From positions 1 to 36,574 of the forward strand of contig CAJQNW010000067.1 in assembly GCA_905479765.1 (NCBI GenBank): 36,574 nucleotides of DNA, read 5' to 3'. This document shows, piece by piece, positions 7,794 to 16,202 of the stretch (position 1 is the stretch's first letter; each line of letters opens with the position of its first letter). Under the pieces are notes generated by a model. The model made no database searches. It was not told the origin of the DNA and was given only the letters and a program-made list of their open reading frames with translations. The position numbers and the translations under genes were made by a program. This stretch comes from an uncultured Tepidamorphus sp. Its GTDB lineage: Bacteria > Pseudomonadota > Alphaproteobacteria > Rhizobiales > Tepidamorphaceae.

Positions 7794-9293
7794 TCAACCG
7801 GCGGCCTGGTGACCTTTTCGTCGTTTCCAGGACCGCCAGGCCGGCGGGCCGATCAGGATCAGCGCCGCCAGTATAATGATAGAAACGGTGATCGGCCTTT
7901 CCAGAAGGATCGTCAGGCTTCCGTCGCCAAGGCTCAGCGTTTCGCGCAGGCGCTCCTCGACAATCGGTCCCATGACGATGCCCATGATCAGTGCCACAAG
8001 CGGCCAGCCAAACCGTAGCAGGACATAACCCATGACGCCGGCGGCGAGCGCCACGCCGCAATCAAACAGGCGGGTATTGACCGCATAGATGCCGACCAGC
8101 GAGACGACGATGACTGCGACCGCCAGGATGCGGTGCGGCACTTTTACGATCATCGCGAAGGGGCGAAGCCAGAGCGCCAGCATGACGAAGGCGACGATGT
8201 TGATCAGCAGCATCGACCAGTAGAGCGTCGAGATCAGCACCGGCTCCTTGATGAGCAGCAGCGGGCCCGGGTAGATGCCGTTGAGCGTGAAGACGCCGAG
8301 CAGCAGCGCGCTCAGCGCCTCGCCGGGAATGCCGAGCGTCAGGAGCGGGATCAGCGCGCCGGCCGGCACGGCATTGTTGCCGGCTTCGGCGGCGAGGCAG
8401 CCTTCCGGCGTTCCCTTGCCGAACTCTTCGGGATGTTTCGAAAGCCGCTTGGCGACGTCGTAGGACATGAAGGAGGCGAGCACCGAGCCGGGCCCGGGCA
8501 GGAGGCCGATGAACGTGCCGAGCACGCCGGAGCGGATCAGCGTCTTCCAGTAGCGCAGGCTCGAAACGATCTTCGAGAAGTCCAGCGTCGAGCGGCTGAG
8601 GTTCATCTTGTCGGTCTTGAGGATTCCCTGTTCGAGCAGGAGCAGAGACTGGCCGATGCCGAACAGGCCGAGGACGAGGGCGACCAGATCGAGGCCGTTC
8701 TGCATCTCCCAGGTGCCGAAGTTGAAGCGCGGGCTGAGCGTCGGACCGTCGATGCCGACCGTCGACAGCCAGAAGCCGAGACCGATCAGCATGACGCCCT
8801 GGGCCAACTGCCGGCGAAACGAGATGACGACCAGGAAGACACCGAACAGGGCGGCAACGAGATATTCCGGCGGGCCGAAGTTCGCCGCGACCTTTGAGAG
8901 CAGCGGCGCCAGCATCACCAGGATGACGACCGAGATGATGCCGCCGCCGAGCGAGCCGACCAGCGCCGCCGACAGGGCGGTCTGGGCCTCGCCGCGCTCG
9001 GTGAGCGGAAACCCGTCGAACGAGGTGACGATGGAGGAGGGGACACCGGGAGTGCGCAACAGGATCGCCGGAACCGCGCCGCCGAAATAGCCGCCGCAGA
9101 AAACGCCGAGCAGAAGCGACAGCGCGACGTCGGCGGTGAGCGCGAAGGTGAACGGCAGCAGCACCACCATGCCGACCATCGGCCCCAGGCCCGGCAGCAC
9201 GCCGACGACGATGCCGACCCAGGTGCCGATGACCAGCGCGATCAGGTTGGCGGGAGCGAAGGCGTTGACGAAACCGTCGAACAGGAACTCCAT
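7794..9293 (-). CDS. tctA: Tripartite tricarboxylate transporter large permease TctA
   Basis: The 499-aa polytopic membrane protein has the TctA signatures: [21 protein letters not shown] near residue 35, [17 protein letters not shown], and the second-repeat [13 protein letters not shown] with [15 protein letters not shown]. It forms the channel-bearing subunit of a secondary, receptor-dependent importer in the inner membrane and works with TctB and a periplasmic TctC/Bug protein. It follows tctB after 3 bp, so the order on the minus strand is marR, tctC, tctB, tctA. Neighbouring aromatic catabolic genes suggest an aromatic di- or tricarboxylate substrate; that is inference. Confidence 0.93.
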   Translation of the reverse strand: MEFLFDGFVNAFAPANLIALVIGTWVGIVVGVLPGLGPMVGMVVLLPFTFALTADVALSLLLGVFCGGYFGGAVPAILLRTPGVPSSIVTSFDGFPLTERGEAQTALSAALVGSLGGGIISVVILVMLAPLLSKVAANFGPPEYLVAALFGVFLVVISFRRQLAQGVMLIGLGFWLSTVGIDGPTLSPRFNFGTWEMQNGLDLVALVLGLFGIGQSLLLLEQGILKTDKMNLSRSTLDFSKIVSSLRYWKTLIRSGVLGTFIGLLPGPGSVLASFMSYDVAKRLSKHPEEFGKGTPEGCLAAEAGNNAVPAGALIPLLTLGIPGEALSALLLGVFTLNGIYPGPLLLIKEPVLISTLYWSMLLINIVAFVMLALWLRPFAMIVKVPHRILAVAVIVVSLVGIYAVNTRLFDCGVALAAGVMGYVLLRFGWPLVALIMGIVMGPIVEERLRETLSLGDGSLTILLERPITVSIIILAALILIGPPAWRSWKRRKGHQAAG

Positions 9294-9296
9294 CGC

Positions 9297-9824
9297 CTAG
9301 CCCTCGAACAATTCGACGAGCAGCGGCGTCGGAAACCAGATGTCGAGGAATGAAATGAAGGCGAGGTGCAGGCAGAGCGCGACACCGGCCGCAATCGCCA
9401 GGGCACGCAAGGGCCTGCGATAGCCGACGATCATCAGGCCGGCGAAGACGAAGGCGAAGGACGCGGGTCCAAGGCCCGCGAACCGGATCGCGGATGGAAA
9501 GAAGGCCATCAGCGCGAACAGCCCGATGGCCAGCCGCGGCACGCCGCGCCCGTCGACGAAACAGGACTTCGTGCGGCGATCGCGGACAAGGCGGACCGCG
9601 GAGGGCACGGCGCCGAGCACGGTCAGCGCCAGCGCAATCAGCGGGAAGATCAGCGGGCCCTTGTAGAAGGGGTCGGGTCCGGATTGATCGACCAGCCAGG
9701 GCGCCCCGATCAAAAGACCAAGCGCAACCGCTCCGATCCCCGCTCCCAGCGTGTCATGCGCGCGGGAGCGGGGATCGGAGCTGGCCGTGGCCGACTGTTT
9801 CGACGGCGTGTCCAGAGTCGTCAC
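9297..9824 (-). CDS. tctB: Tripartite tricarboxylate transporter small permease TctB
   Basis: The 175-aa protein has four hydrophobic segments (LGAGIGAVALGLLIG, GPLIFPLIALALTVLG, LAIGLFALMAFFPS and the C-terminal IAAGVALCLHLAFISF) after a polar N-terminal tail. It ends with IWFPTPLLVELFEG, a typical TctB tail. TctB is the small, poorly conserved membrane subunit of the transporter. Its place between tctC (30 bp gap) and tctA (3 bp gap) confirms the assignment. Confidence 0.9.
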   Translation of the reverse strand: MTTLDTPSKQSATASSDPRSRAHDTLGAGIGAVALGLLIGAPWLVDQSGPDPFYKGPLIFPLIALALTVLGAVPSAVRLVRDRRTKSCFVDGRGVPRLAIGLFALMAFFPSAIRFAGLGPASFAFVFAGLMIVGYRRPLRALAIAAGVALCLHLAFISFLDIWFPTPLLVELFEG

Positions 9825-9854
9825 AAGGACAGCGAGATCCCGATGTCAGCGATA

Positions 9855-10799
9855 TTATTGCGTGATACCCAGGTCCTTCATGATCGCACCGAACTGCTCG
9901 AGTTCGCCGTCCATGCGCTTGCGGGCTTCCTCCGGCCCAGTCGGGTGGGCAACGACGCCGGCATTCTCGACAACCTTCTGGACTGATGGATCCTCCATCG
10001 CCTTGAAGAAAGCTTCCGAAAGCCTGGCGACGATCGCCGGGTCGGTTTCCTTCGGCACGAAGGCGCCGAACCAGATCGAGTAGGCATCGCCGTAGCCCTG
10101 TTCGGCGACGGTCGGGACGTCGGGATAGGCCGGCACGCGGTTCGGCAGCATGGCGGCCAGCAGCTTCATCTTGCCGGACTCGACGTAATCCCTGAGGCCG
10201 GGCGTCGAGAAGGTGATGACGTCTGCGTCGCCCTGCACGACGAGGATCGGGTTCAGCTTTGAATAGGCCGTTTCCTTCCACTCGAAGCCGCCGACGTCGG
10301 CGACCTTCATGGCGATCAGCGTTGGCACGGCGCCGAGGCCCCAGTGAGCGAGCTTGAGGTCGTTTTCCTTGCCATAGGCGGCGAGCTCCTCAAGATTGTT
10401 GTAGGGCGCATCGGCGCGGGCTGCGAGCGTGAACGGGCTCGACCAGACCAGGCCGAGCGGCTGCAGGTCCTGGTTCTTGTAGGGCGTCTTGCCGCGCAGC
10501 ACCTGGGTGATCATCGGGCCGATCGAGATGAGGCCGATCGTGTAGCCGTCGGGCCGCGACTTGGCGAGTTCGGCGGTGGCCAGCACGGCACCGCCGCCGG
10601 GCTTGTTGACGACCTTCACCGGGACGCCAAGATCGGCCGACATGACCGGGGCGATGGCGTTGGCGACCAAGGTCGACGGGTCGTTGGGCGCCGGCCAGGG
10701 GATCATGATCTGGATCGGCTTGTCGGGCCATTCGGCACAGGCCGTGCCGGCCATCATGGCCAGTGCCAGCGCTGCCGTCAGAAGTCTGCGTATCATCAT
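9855..10799 (-). CDS. tctC: Periplasmic substrate-binding protein TctC (Bug family)
   Basis: I start at ATG 10799, preceded by GGAGGA at a good distance. The ORF-track start 26 codons upstream would disrupt the signal peptide. The 314-aa protein begins MMIRRLLTAALALAMMAGTACA, a signal sequence with probable cleavage before EWPDKPIQIMIPWPA. Bug-family features follow: KPGGGAVLATAELAKSRPDGYTIGL in the ligand pocket and KLLAAMLPNRVPAYPDVPTVAEQGY later. It captures an organic acid in the periplasm and delivers it to TctAB. The ligand is unknown. Confidence 0.93.
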   Translation of the reverse strand: MMIRRLLTAALALAMMAGTACAEWPDKPIQIMIPWPAPNDPSTLVANAIAPVMSADLGVPVKVVNKPGGGAVLATAELAKSRPDGYTIGLISIGPMITQVLRGKTPYKNQDLQPLGLVWSSPFTLAARADAPYNNLEELAAYGKENDLKLAHWGLGAVPTLIAMKVADVGGFEWKETAYSKLNPILVVQGDADVITFSTPGLRDYVESGKMKLLAAMLPNRVPAYPDVPTVAEQGYGDAYSIWFGAFVPKETDPAIVARLSEAFFKAMEDPSVQKVVENAGVVAHPTGPEEARKRMDGELEQFGAIMKDLGITQ

Positions 10800-10842
10800 T
10801 GTCCGTTCCTCCGTTGTGTTTGCTATTGTTTTTTTGTCGTTG

Positions 10843-11361
10843 TCAGGTGCCGTCGATGCCTTCGACCTCGTCGACACGGTCGTCCATGAAGGGCTGCAGC
10901 TTGTCGAGTAGCCGGAACAAGGTCCCGGTCTCCTCTACGGTCAGCGCCGAGACGATGACGTCGTTGCGCGCGTAGGCCATTACCAATGCCCTGTCGTGCA
11001 GAGTGCGCCCCTTCTCCGTCGTCGTCAGGCGGATTCTGCGTTGATCGTTTTCGTCGGGGACGGTTTCGATCAGGCCGCGCTCGACAAGTGCCTTGACCAG
11101 CCGGCTGAGCTGGCCCTTGTCGATCAACAGCTTTCGGGCGACGGCGCCGAAGCGCACCGGTTCCATCGCCGCGGTAAGACCCAGAAGCCGCCATTCCAGC
11201 ACGCGAAGACCGAAACGGGATTTGAGCCAGCTCTGGCCCATCCGGTCGTTCGCGGCGGCCAGCATTGCGATCCGGAACGTCAGCAGATCACGGATGTCGC
11301 CAATGCCGGGATGCCGGGCAGGTAAAGGCGCATGACCGACCGTGGCGGTGGCTGATGACAT
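10843..11361 (-). CDS. MarR family regulator, probable local regulator of tctCBA
   Basis: This winged-helix protein has the recognition segment VARKLLIDKGQLSRLVKALVERGLI and wing ENDQRRIRLTTTEKGR. The ORF track starts at GTG 11391, but a candidate TTGACA promoter at 11418-11423 would place transcription initiation at or past that codon, so I prefer ATG 11361 (172 aa, MSSATATVGH). It lies 43 bp upstream of tctC on the same strand and a 21-bp palindrome lies just upstream. That suggests an autoregulated marR-tctCBA operon induced by the transported compound or its metabolite. Family assignment is firm; the start is uncertain. Confidence 0.85.
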   Translation of the reverse strand: MSSATATVGHAPLPARHPGIGDIRDLLTFRIAMLAAANDRMGQSWLKSRFGLRVLEWRLLGLTAAMEPVRFGAVARKLLIDKGQLSRLVKALVERGLIETVPDENDQRRIRLTTTEKGRTLHDRALVMAYARNDVIVSALTVEETGTLFRLLDKLQPFMDDRVDEVEGIDGT

Positions 11362-11406
11362 ACCGTGCCCGTCTGTATCTGGTTGAGTCACGCCATCGTC
11401 AGCAGG

Positions 11407-11427
11407 ATCGTTGTCAATGTCAACGAT
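11407..11427. promoter_or_regulatory. Palindromic operator overlapping a TTGACA box upstream of marR-tctCBA
   Basis: The arms ATCGTTG and CAACGAT are perfectly complementary around a 7-nt centre (TCAATGT). On the minus strand this region contains TTGACA at 11423-11418, an ideal -35 hexamer, although the candidate -10 (GACGAT, 17 bp further) is weak. A repressor bound here would block the promoter of the downstream marR-tctCBA operon. Confidence 0.6.
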
Positions 11428-11474
11428 AATTCGATATGGCTGCGGCGGGTCGCGGGCTTACCGGATTTTTGCGG

Positions 11475-11939
11475 CTAGGATTCGCCTGGAGAATTGTGTG
11501 CGCCGTTCACGTGGGTGCGCAGGCATTCGATGACCTTCTGCATCAGGTCGAGGAACTGCTCGCGCTCGGCGTCGGTGAGGCAGCCGAGCGCGGCCTCGTT
11601 GGACCGGATGGCGCCGAGGATCGTCGGCTCCAGGATCTCCCTTGCCTTGTCGGTCAGATGCACGGTCTGGGCGCGGCCGTCGGTTTCGTGCGGCCGCCGG
11701 ATGATGAATCCGTCCCGCTCCATGCGCGCCAGCGTGTTGGTCATCGTGCCCTGTTCGACCCCGAGCCGCTCGACCAGCAGCCGCTGCGTGACGCCGGGAT
11801 CGCGCCAGATCTCGACCATGGTCATGAATTGCGCCGGGGCGAGGCCGTAGGGCTCGATTTCCATGTTCAGGGCGCGGGTCAAAAGGCGGGCCATCACATT
11901 GCCGAGATAGCCGGCGGACTGGGTGCGGTCGAATTCCAT
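11475..11939 (-). CDS. MarR family transcriptional regulator
   Basis: The 154-aa winged-helix protein has recognition helix LVERLGVEQGTMTNTLARMERDGFI and wing HETDGRAQTVHLTDKAREIL, with a C-terminal dimerisation helix EQFLDLMQKVIECLR. It lies on the minus strand 81 bp downstream of the Bcr/CflA exporter, and its own upstream region carries two short palindromes. Drug or phenolic-acid exporters paired with MarR repressors are common, so it may control the exporter and itself; this is inferred. A decayed copy of its 3' end lies at 7733-7784. Confidence 0.9.
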   Translation of the reverse strand: MEFDRTQSAGYLGNVMARLLTRALNMEIEPYGLAPAQFMTMVEIWRDPGVTQRLLVERLGVEQGTMTNTLARMERDGFIIRRPHETDGRAQTVHLTDKAREILEPTILGAIRSNEAALGCLTDAEREQFLDLMQKVIECLRTHVNGAHNSPGES

Positions 11940-11957
11940 CGGGCCAGCTTATCAAAG

Positions 11958-11984
11958 AAGCATGCTTTGCAAAATTACATTGCA
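11958..11984. promoter_or_regulatory. Adjacent short palindromes upstream of marR (11475-11939)
   Basis: The AT-rich gap between the exporter stop and the marR start contains a perfect 10-bp palindrome AAGCATGCTT (11958-11967). Directly next to it is TGCAA-N7-TTGCA (11968-11984). Either could be a MarR operator. The signal is shorter and less convincing than the twin palindromes at 3965-4003. Confidence 0.42.
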
Positions 11985-12020
11985 GGCTTTGAAATATTGC
12001 CCCGCGCGGCGATCAAGGCT

Positions 12021-13241
12021 TCAGGCGCCCGGCGCGGGCTTCGCAGCCGCGGGTGCGGGCTGTCTTGAGTTCACGATGAAGGCTGCGACCGACAGAAGTC
12101 CGAGGACCACATAGGCCGATGCTAGGGTCAACGGCGAATGGGCATGAAAGGCGGTCAGGGCGGCGGTGTAGACGACCGTGCCGAACAAAACCAGCGCGCC
12201 GATCAGCGCGTTGGCGACCCCGGTTACTTCGTCGGTGAATACGCCGACCGCGATCCCGTAATAGTTCGGGAAGGTAAAGCCGATGCCGACCATGATCACG
12301 AATGTCGGCGCCATGACCGTTGCCAGATTGACGATCTGGGCCAGCATCAGGGCGACCATGACCAGCCCGCCGGCAAGCGAGATGCCCAGGCCCAGCTTCA
12401 GGATCTCGTTCGGCTTGTGGTTCTTCAGGAGCGCCGTGTTCAGCAGGTTGCCGACAAAGAAACCGAGGCCGACGAGAAGCGCCGACCAGCCATAGACCTT
12501 GGCTGAATAGCCGAGCGCGTCCTGAAGCAGGAACGGACCGAGCACGCTGAACGAGATGATCATCGACCAGGACACCGCGATGCCGAAAACCGCGCTGGTG
12601 TAGCGGGGCGCGCGCAGGATCGTGGCGTAGTTCCGCAACAGCCGTTCCGGCTCGATCCGGCTGTCGGGTGATGGGGGGTGCGTCTCCGGCAATTTGGCGA
12701 TGATCAGGATGAGCGCCAGCGCGGCGACGACGAACATGAAACCGAAATTGGCCTGCCAGCCCCAAAGGTCCTGAATATGACCGCCGACGACCGGAGACAG
12801 GATCGGGACAAGACCGTAGGTCAGGCTGAAATACGACGTGACCCGGCCGATCTCGTCGCCCTTGAAACTGTCGCCGATCAGCGTCGTGGCCGTCATCGCG
12901 CAGCTTGCGATGCCAAGCCCCTGCACGGCGCGCCCTGCCATCAGCAGCCAGACGGAATCCGCGACGATGCAGGCCGCCGTGCCGACCAGGTAAAGCGCAA
13001 TACCAATGATGAGGATGATGCGCCGGCCGTAGCGGTCGGACAGCGGCCCCATCACCACCTGGCCGATCCCGAGCGTCAGAAGAAAGACGCTGATCGACAG
13101 CTGCATGGCCGACACCGAACTGTCGAAATAACGCACCATCGCGGGAAGGGAGGGAGCGTATTCGTCAACAGGAATCGGAGCGAGCACGCCGATCATCAGG
13201 ATGAAGAAGATCATCATTCGTGGACTGAACGTCGCGGCCAT
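12021..13241 (-). CDS. Bcr/CflA family drug-resistance MFS transporter
   Basis: The 406-aa protein has 12 predicted membrane segments and begins MAATFSPRMMIFFILMIGVL. The Bcr/CflA signature DEYAPSLPAMVRYF sits in the first loop, followed by the MFS motif GPLSDRYGRR and RAVQGLGIASCAM. Members export compounds such as bicyclomycin, chloramphenicol or sulfonamides by proton antiport; the substrate here is unknown. In this neighbourhood it may export toxic aromatic intermediates, which is inference. The C-terminal tail is Ala/Pro-rich (PAPAAAKPAPGA). Confidence 0.9.
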   Translation of the reverse strand: MAATFSPRMMIFFILMIGVLAPIPVDEYAPSLPAMVRYFDSSVSAMQLSISVFLLTLGIGQVVMGPLSDRYGRRIILIIGIALYLVGTAACIVADSVWLLMAGRAVQGLGIASCAMTATTLIGDSFKGDEIGRVTSYFSLTYGLVPILSPVVGGHIQDLWGWQANFGFMFVVAALALILIIAKLPETHPPSPDSRIEPERLLRNYATILRAPRYTSAVFGIAVSWSMIISFSVLGPFLLQDALGYSAKVYGWSALLVGLGFFVGNLLNTALLKNHKPNEILKLGLGISLAGGLVMVALMLAQIVNLATVMAPTFVIMVGIGFTFPNYYGIAVGVFTDEVTGVANALIGALVLFGTVVYTAALTAFHAHSPLTLASAYVVLGLLSVAAFIVNSRQPAPAAAKPAPGA

Positions 13242-13268
13242 GTTCGTTCCCCCCGGAAAATCGAGCCG

Positions 13269-13285
13269 ATACTTTAGATCAGTAT
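13269..13285. promoter_or_regulatory. Candidate operator/promoter region of the MFS exporter
   Basis: The upstream region of the exporter contains ATACT-N7-AGTAT (13269-13285) inside an AT-rich patch, and the word CCGATAC occurs twice nearby (about 13266 and 13289). It lies 28 bp upstream of the start codon at 13241. This is suggestive only; no clear promoter hexamers were assigned. Confidence 0.35.
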
Positions 13286-13385
13286 TCCCCGATACATAAC
13301 CCTAGGGAAGAAAGCGCGGCGATTGCAGTGCTGATAGAAGGTATTAGCTGGCCGGGACGAACGCGCCGTTCCAGGAGTCGGCCGG

Positions 13386-14270
13386 TCAATCCCTTGTGGC
13401 GGGATCCAGCCCCAGCGCCTTGATCAGCGCATCGACATCCCGGCCGGTCTTGCCCTTCGGCTTGACTCCGAGCGAACCGATACGGGTCTGCGTGGCAGCG
13501 ACGGCCGAGGCAATGTCACCGTTCAGGCCCAACTCGCGGAGCGTGACCGCGACCTCCTGCATCTCCGCGCCACGGCGCACGCCGTGGTGGGAGACCCGGT
13601 CGATCTCGTAGTCGGCGAAGCGCTCCCACTTCAGGCCGGGATAGCTGTCGGCGAGCGACGAGACGACCCGTTCGAAGCAGCCAGAGGCGCGGGCGGCCAG
13701 CAGCATCTCCACGGTGATGGCCTCCAACCCCTTCACGAACGAGCTGCGCACCATCTTGATCGCGGTGGCCTCGCCGACGTCGTCGCCGATGATCTCGAAG
13801 TCGAAGGCAAGGCGGGCGAGATCCGGCTCGATCGTCCCGGCGGCGGTGCCTGCGAGCAGCACAGGCGTGCGGTGGCCGCGCGGATGCACCGGCGCCATCA
13901 CCGCCATGTCGACGTATTTTGCGCCGCTCGTGGCAACCAGATCGGCCGACTTGCGCTTGCGTCCCGGCGAAACCGAGTTGATGTCGATGAAAACCTGCCG
14001 GCTTTCCAGATGAGGCGCGATTTCCTGCGCCGCCTCCAGGCTCGAAGCAGCGGTGACGGCAGAGATGACCCAGTCGGATTCGGCTGCGAGATCCGAAGGG
14101 TGGGCGAGCGGGTGGACATTGCGCTGGCGGGCATTGTTCGCGGTCGGTCCGTCCATCCCTTCGCTGTCGAACAGGATGTCGTAGGTCGCGAAATGCTCCA
14201 CGCCCTTGTCTTTCAGCGTGTCGGCAAAGGCGCGGGCCGCCTCGCCGAAGCCGATGAACCCGATGTGCAT
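13386..14270 (-). CDS. NAD(P)-dependent 6-phosphogluconate dehydrogenase-like oxidoreductase (DUF1932)
   Basis: The 294-aa protein opens with the Rossmann motif IGFIGFGEAARAFADTL. DINSVSPGRKRKSAD and VDMAVMAPVHPRGHRTPVLLAG follow, typical of the beta-hydroxyacid dehydrogenase/6PGDH superfamily. The C-terminal helical half fits DUF1932 (FVKGLEAITVEMLLAA, RGAEMQEVAVTL). The conserved Lys of the superfamily is probably in KMVRSS. It is divergent from ligI across an 88-bp promoter region, so it probably oxidises or reduces an intermediate of the same aromatic pathway. The precise reaction is not readable from sequence. Confidence 0.82.
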   Translation of the reverse strand: MHIGFIGFGEAARAFADTLKDKGVEHFATYDILFDSEGMDGPTANNARQRNVHPLAHPSDLAAESDWVISAVTAASSLEAAQEIAPHLESRQVFIDINSVSPGRKRKSADLVATSGAKYVDMAVMAPVHPRGHRTPVLLAGTAAGTIEPDLARLAFDFEIIGDDVGEATAIKMVRSSFVKGLEAITVEMLLAARASGCFERVVSSLADSYPGLKWERFADYEIDRVSHHGVRRGAEMQEVAVTLRELGLNGDIASAVAATQTRIGSLGVKPKGKTGRDVDALIKALGLDPATRD

Positions 14271-14358
14271 GAGCGTCGTCTCCCGTCTAATCCCTGCAAT
14301 CTAAATGGCATCGGGCCTGTTCGGCGTCTATAGGTTCGGTAAGTCTTAGGGAGCCGTC

Positions 14359-15228
14359 ATGACCGCCGAGAACCTGCCGTTTCATCCCAATCCGAAAAAG
14401 CCCGACGTCGCTCTGCCGGCGGATGCTTGTGACGCGCATTGCCATGTGTTCGGGCCGGCGGCGCGGTTTGCCTTCGCGCCCGAACGCACCTACACGCCCG
14501 TCGACGCGCCAAAGCAGACACTGTTCGCGCTGCACCGGCACCTCGGTATCTCCCGCACCGTTCTGGTGCAGGCGAGCTGTCATGGCACCGACAATGCGGC
14601 GATGCTCGACATGATCGCGGCCGACCCGGAGCGGGTGCGCGGCATCGCGATGGTGAGGCCCGAGATCACGCCTGACGAACTTTGCGCCCTGCACAAGGGC
14701 GGCGTGCGCGGGGTGCGATTCAATTTTGTCGCGCACCTGGGCAAGGACGCCGATCTCGACGCGGTGCGGACGACCGCTGCGAAGATCGCCGATCTAGGCT
14801 GGCACGCGGTCGTGCATTTCGACGCGGCCAAGCTGCCGGAGCTTGCGCCGTTCCTGCGCGAGCTTCCGGTGCCGATGGTGATCGACCACATGGGCCGGGT
14901 CGATGCCAGCGCCGGGCTCGATCAGGAGCCTTTCCGGCTGCTGCTCGATCTCATGGAGGACGAGCGGTTCTGGGTGAAGGTGTGCGGCTCAGAGCGGATT
15001 TCCCGTGCCGGACCACCGTTCCACGACGCCGTGCCGTTCGCGCGGACGCTGGTCGAAACGTTTCCGGACCGGGTGCTGTGGGGCACCGACTGGCCGCATC
15101 CGAACATCAAGAAGAACATGCCGGACGATGGCGCGCTGGTCGATCTGTTGCCGCTGATGGCGCCGGACGACGCCCTGATGCGGGCACTGCTCATAGACAA
15201 TCCAACGCGGCTGTACTGGGCGGACTAA
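14359..15228 (+). CDS. ligI: 2-pyrone-4,6-dicarboxylate hydrolase (LigI-like amidohydrolase)
   Basis: The 289-aa protein is a cog3618-type amidohydrolase. It has the N-terminal CDAHCHVFGP (HxH at residues 27/29), then QASCHGTDNAAMLD, MVIDHMGRVDAS and the catalytic-Asp region WGTDWPHPN. These features and the length fit LigI, which hydrolyses the PDC lactone to 4-carboxy-2-hydroxymuconate (oxalomesaconate keto/enol forms) in the protocatechuate 4,5-cleavage pathway and, unusually, needs no metal. GGGAG lies 6 bp before ATG 14359. No ligAB, ligC, ligJ or ligK is in the window, so the rest of the pathway must be elsewhere. Its 3' end overlaps the EamA gene by 4 bp. Confidence 0.87.
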   Translation: MTAENLPFHPNPKKPDVALPADACDAHCHVFGPAARFAFAPERTYTPVDAPKQTLFALHRHLGISRTVLVQASCHGTDNAAMLDMIAADPERVRGIAMVRPEITPDELCALHKGGVRGVRFNFVAHLGKDADLDAVRTTAAKIADLGWHAVVHFDAAKLPELAPFLRELPVPMVIDHMGRVDASAGLDQEPFRLLLDLMEDERFWVKVCGSERISRAGPPFHDAVPFARTLVETFPDRVLWGTDWPHPNIKKNMPDDGALVDLLPLMAPDDALMRALLIDNPTRLYWAD

Positions 15229-16103
15229 CGCCGCGGGGCGGGTGTCTTTGTGCTTCGCTGTGCGAGCACGACCGCCACGCCGCCAAGCGTGGCGATTGAC
15301 GCCACAATGAGGCGGAGCGTCAGCGCTTCCGAAATCAGGGCAATGCCGCCGAATGCGGCGATCACCGGGACGGACAGCTGAACCGTCGCGGCGCGGGTCG
15401 CGGTAAGGCCGGGGAGGGCGGCGTACCAGATGACGTAGCCGCATGCGGAGGCGACAGACCCCGAGATAACGGCGAGCGCGAAACCATTCGCTGTCAGGTG
15501 AATGTGGCTTATAAAGACGAGGCTCAGGATCACGGTCAGCGGCACGGCGTAGATGAAGTTCCCGGCGGTCGCCGCCAGCGGATCCGTGGCGCCACGGCCG
15601 AGCAGGGAATAGAAGCCCCAGGAAATGCCGGCGACCGCCATCGCGACGGCTCCCAGCGGGTCTGGCGCGGTCACGCCGGAGGAGACTAGATAGACGAGCC
15701 CGAAAACGGCCACCGCGAGCCCTCCCCATGACAAGAGCGAAAAGTGCTCGCCGGACCGCAGCGCGACGATGAACATGGTGAGCTGTACCGCGCCGAACAG
15801 GATCAGAGCGCCGGTGCCTGCGCTCAACGACAGGTAGGCGAACGAGAAGAAGGCCATGTAGGCGTAGAGGGCAGCGACCGAACGCCAGTTCGCCGTGGGG
15901 CGGATCCGCAATCCCTTACGCAGGGCCAGGATCGCGGCAAGCGTAATCGCTCCCGAGATCAGGCGGACGCTCGTGAAGCTCGCCGCATCGATCAGGGTTG
16001 GTGCAAGCGCGAGACGGCATAGCAACGAGTTGGCCGCGAAAGCCAACATCGCCGCGCCGGTCAGGAGCGCGGTGCGTGTCGTGATGTGATCGGTCGCGGG
16101 CAT
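15225..16103 (-). CDS. EamA/DMT superfamily transporter
   Basis: The 292-aa protein has about ten hydrophobic segments arranged as two EamA repeats. The first ends near TGALILFGAVQLTMFIVALRSGE and the second includes GYVIWYAALPGLTATRAATVQLSVPVIAAFGGIALISE, the canonical end-of-repeat signature. Members export or exchange amino acids and small metabolites across the inner membrane. Its gene is convergent with ligI (4-bp overlap) and in the same orientation as the downstream-numbered FAD hydroxylase, 99 bp away. Substrate unknown. Confidence 0.88.
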   Translation of the reverse strand: MPATDHITTRTALLTGAAMLAFAANSLLCRLALAPTLIDAASFTSVRLISGAITLAAILALRKGLRIRPTANWRSVAALYAYMAFFSFAYLSLSAGTGALILFGAVQLTMFIVALRSGEHFSLLSWGGLAVAVFGLVYLVSSGVTAPDPLGAVAMAVAGISWGFYSLLGRGATDPLAATAGNFIYAVPLTVILSLVFISHIHLTANGFALAVISGSVASACGYVIWYAALPGLTATRAATVQLSVPVIAAFGGIALISEALTLRLIVASIATLGGVAVVLAQRSTKTPAPRR

Positions 16104-16202
16104 CGCCGCCGGACCCTCGCAAGCGACGGCTCTCTAATACAGCCGGAAGCAGGAGACGCCTGTCGGATGCCGGCGTCAATCCTTCTTATACCGGCCTGGA
16201 GG

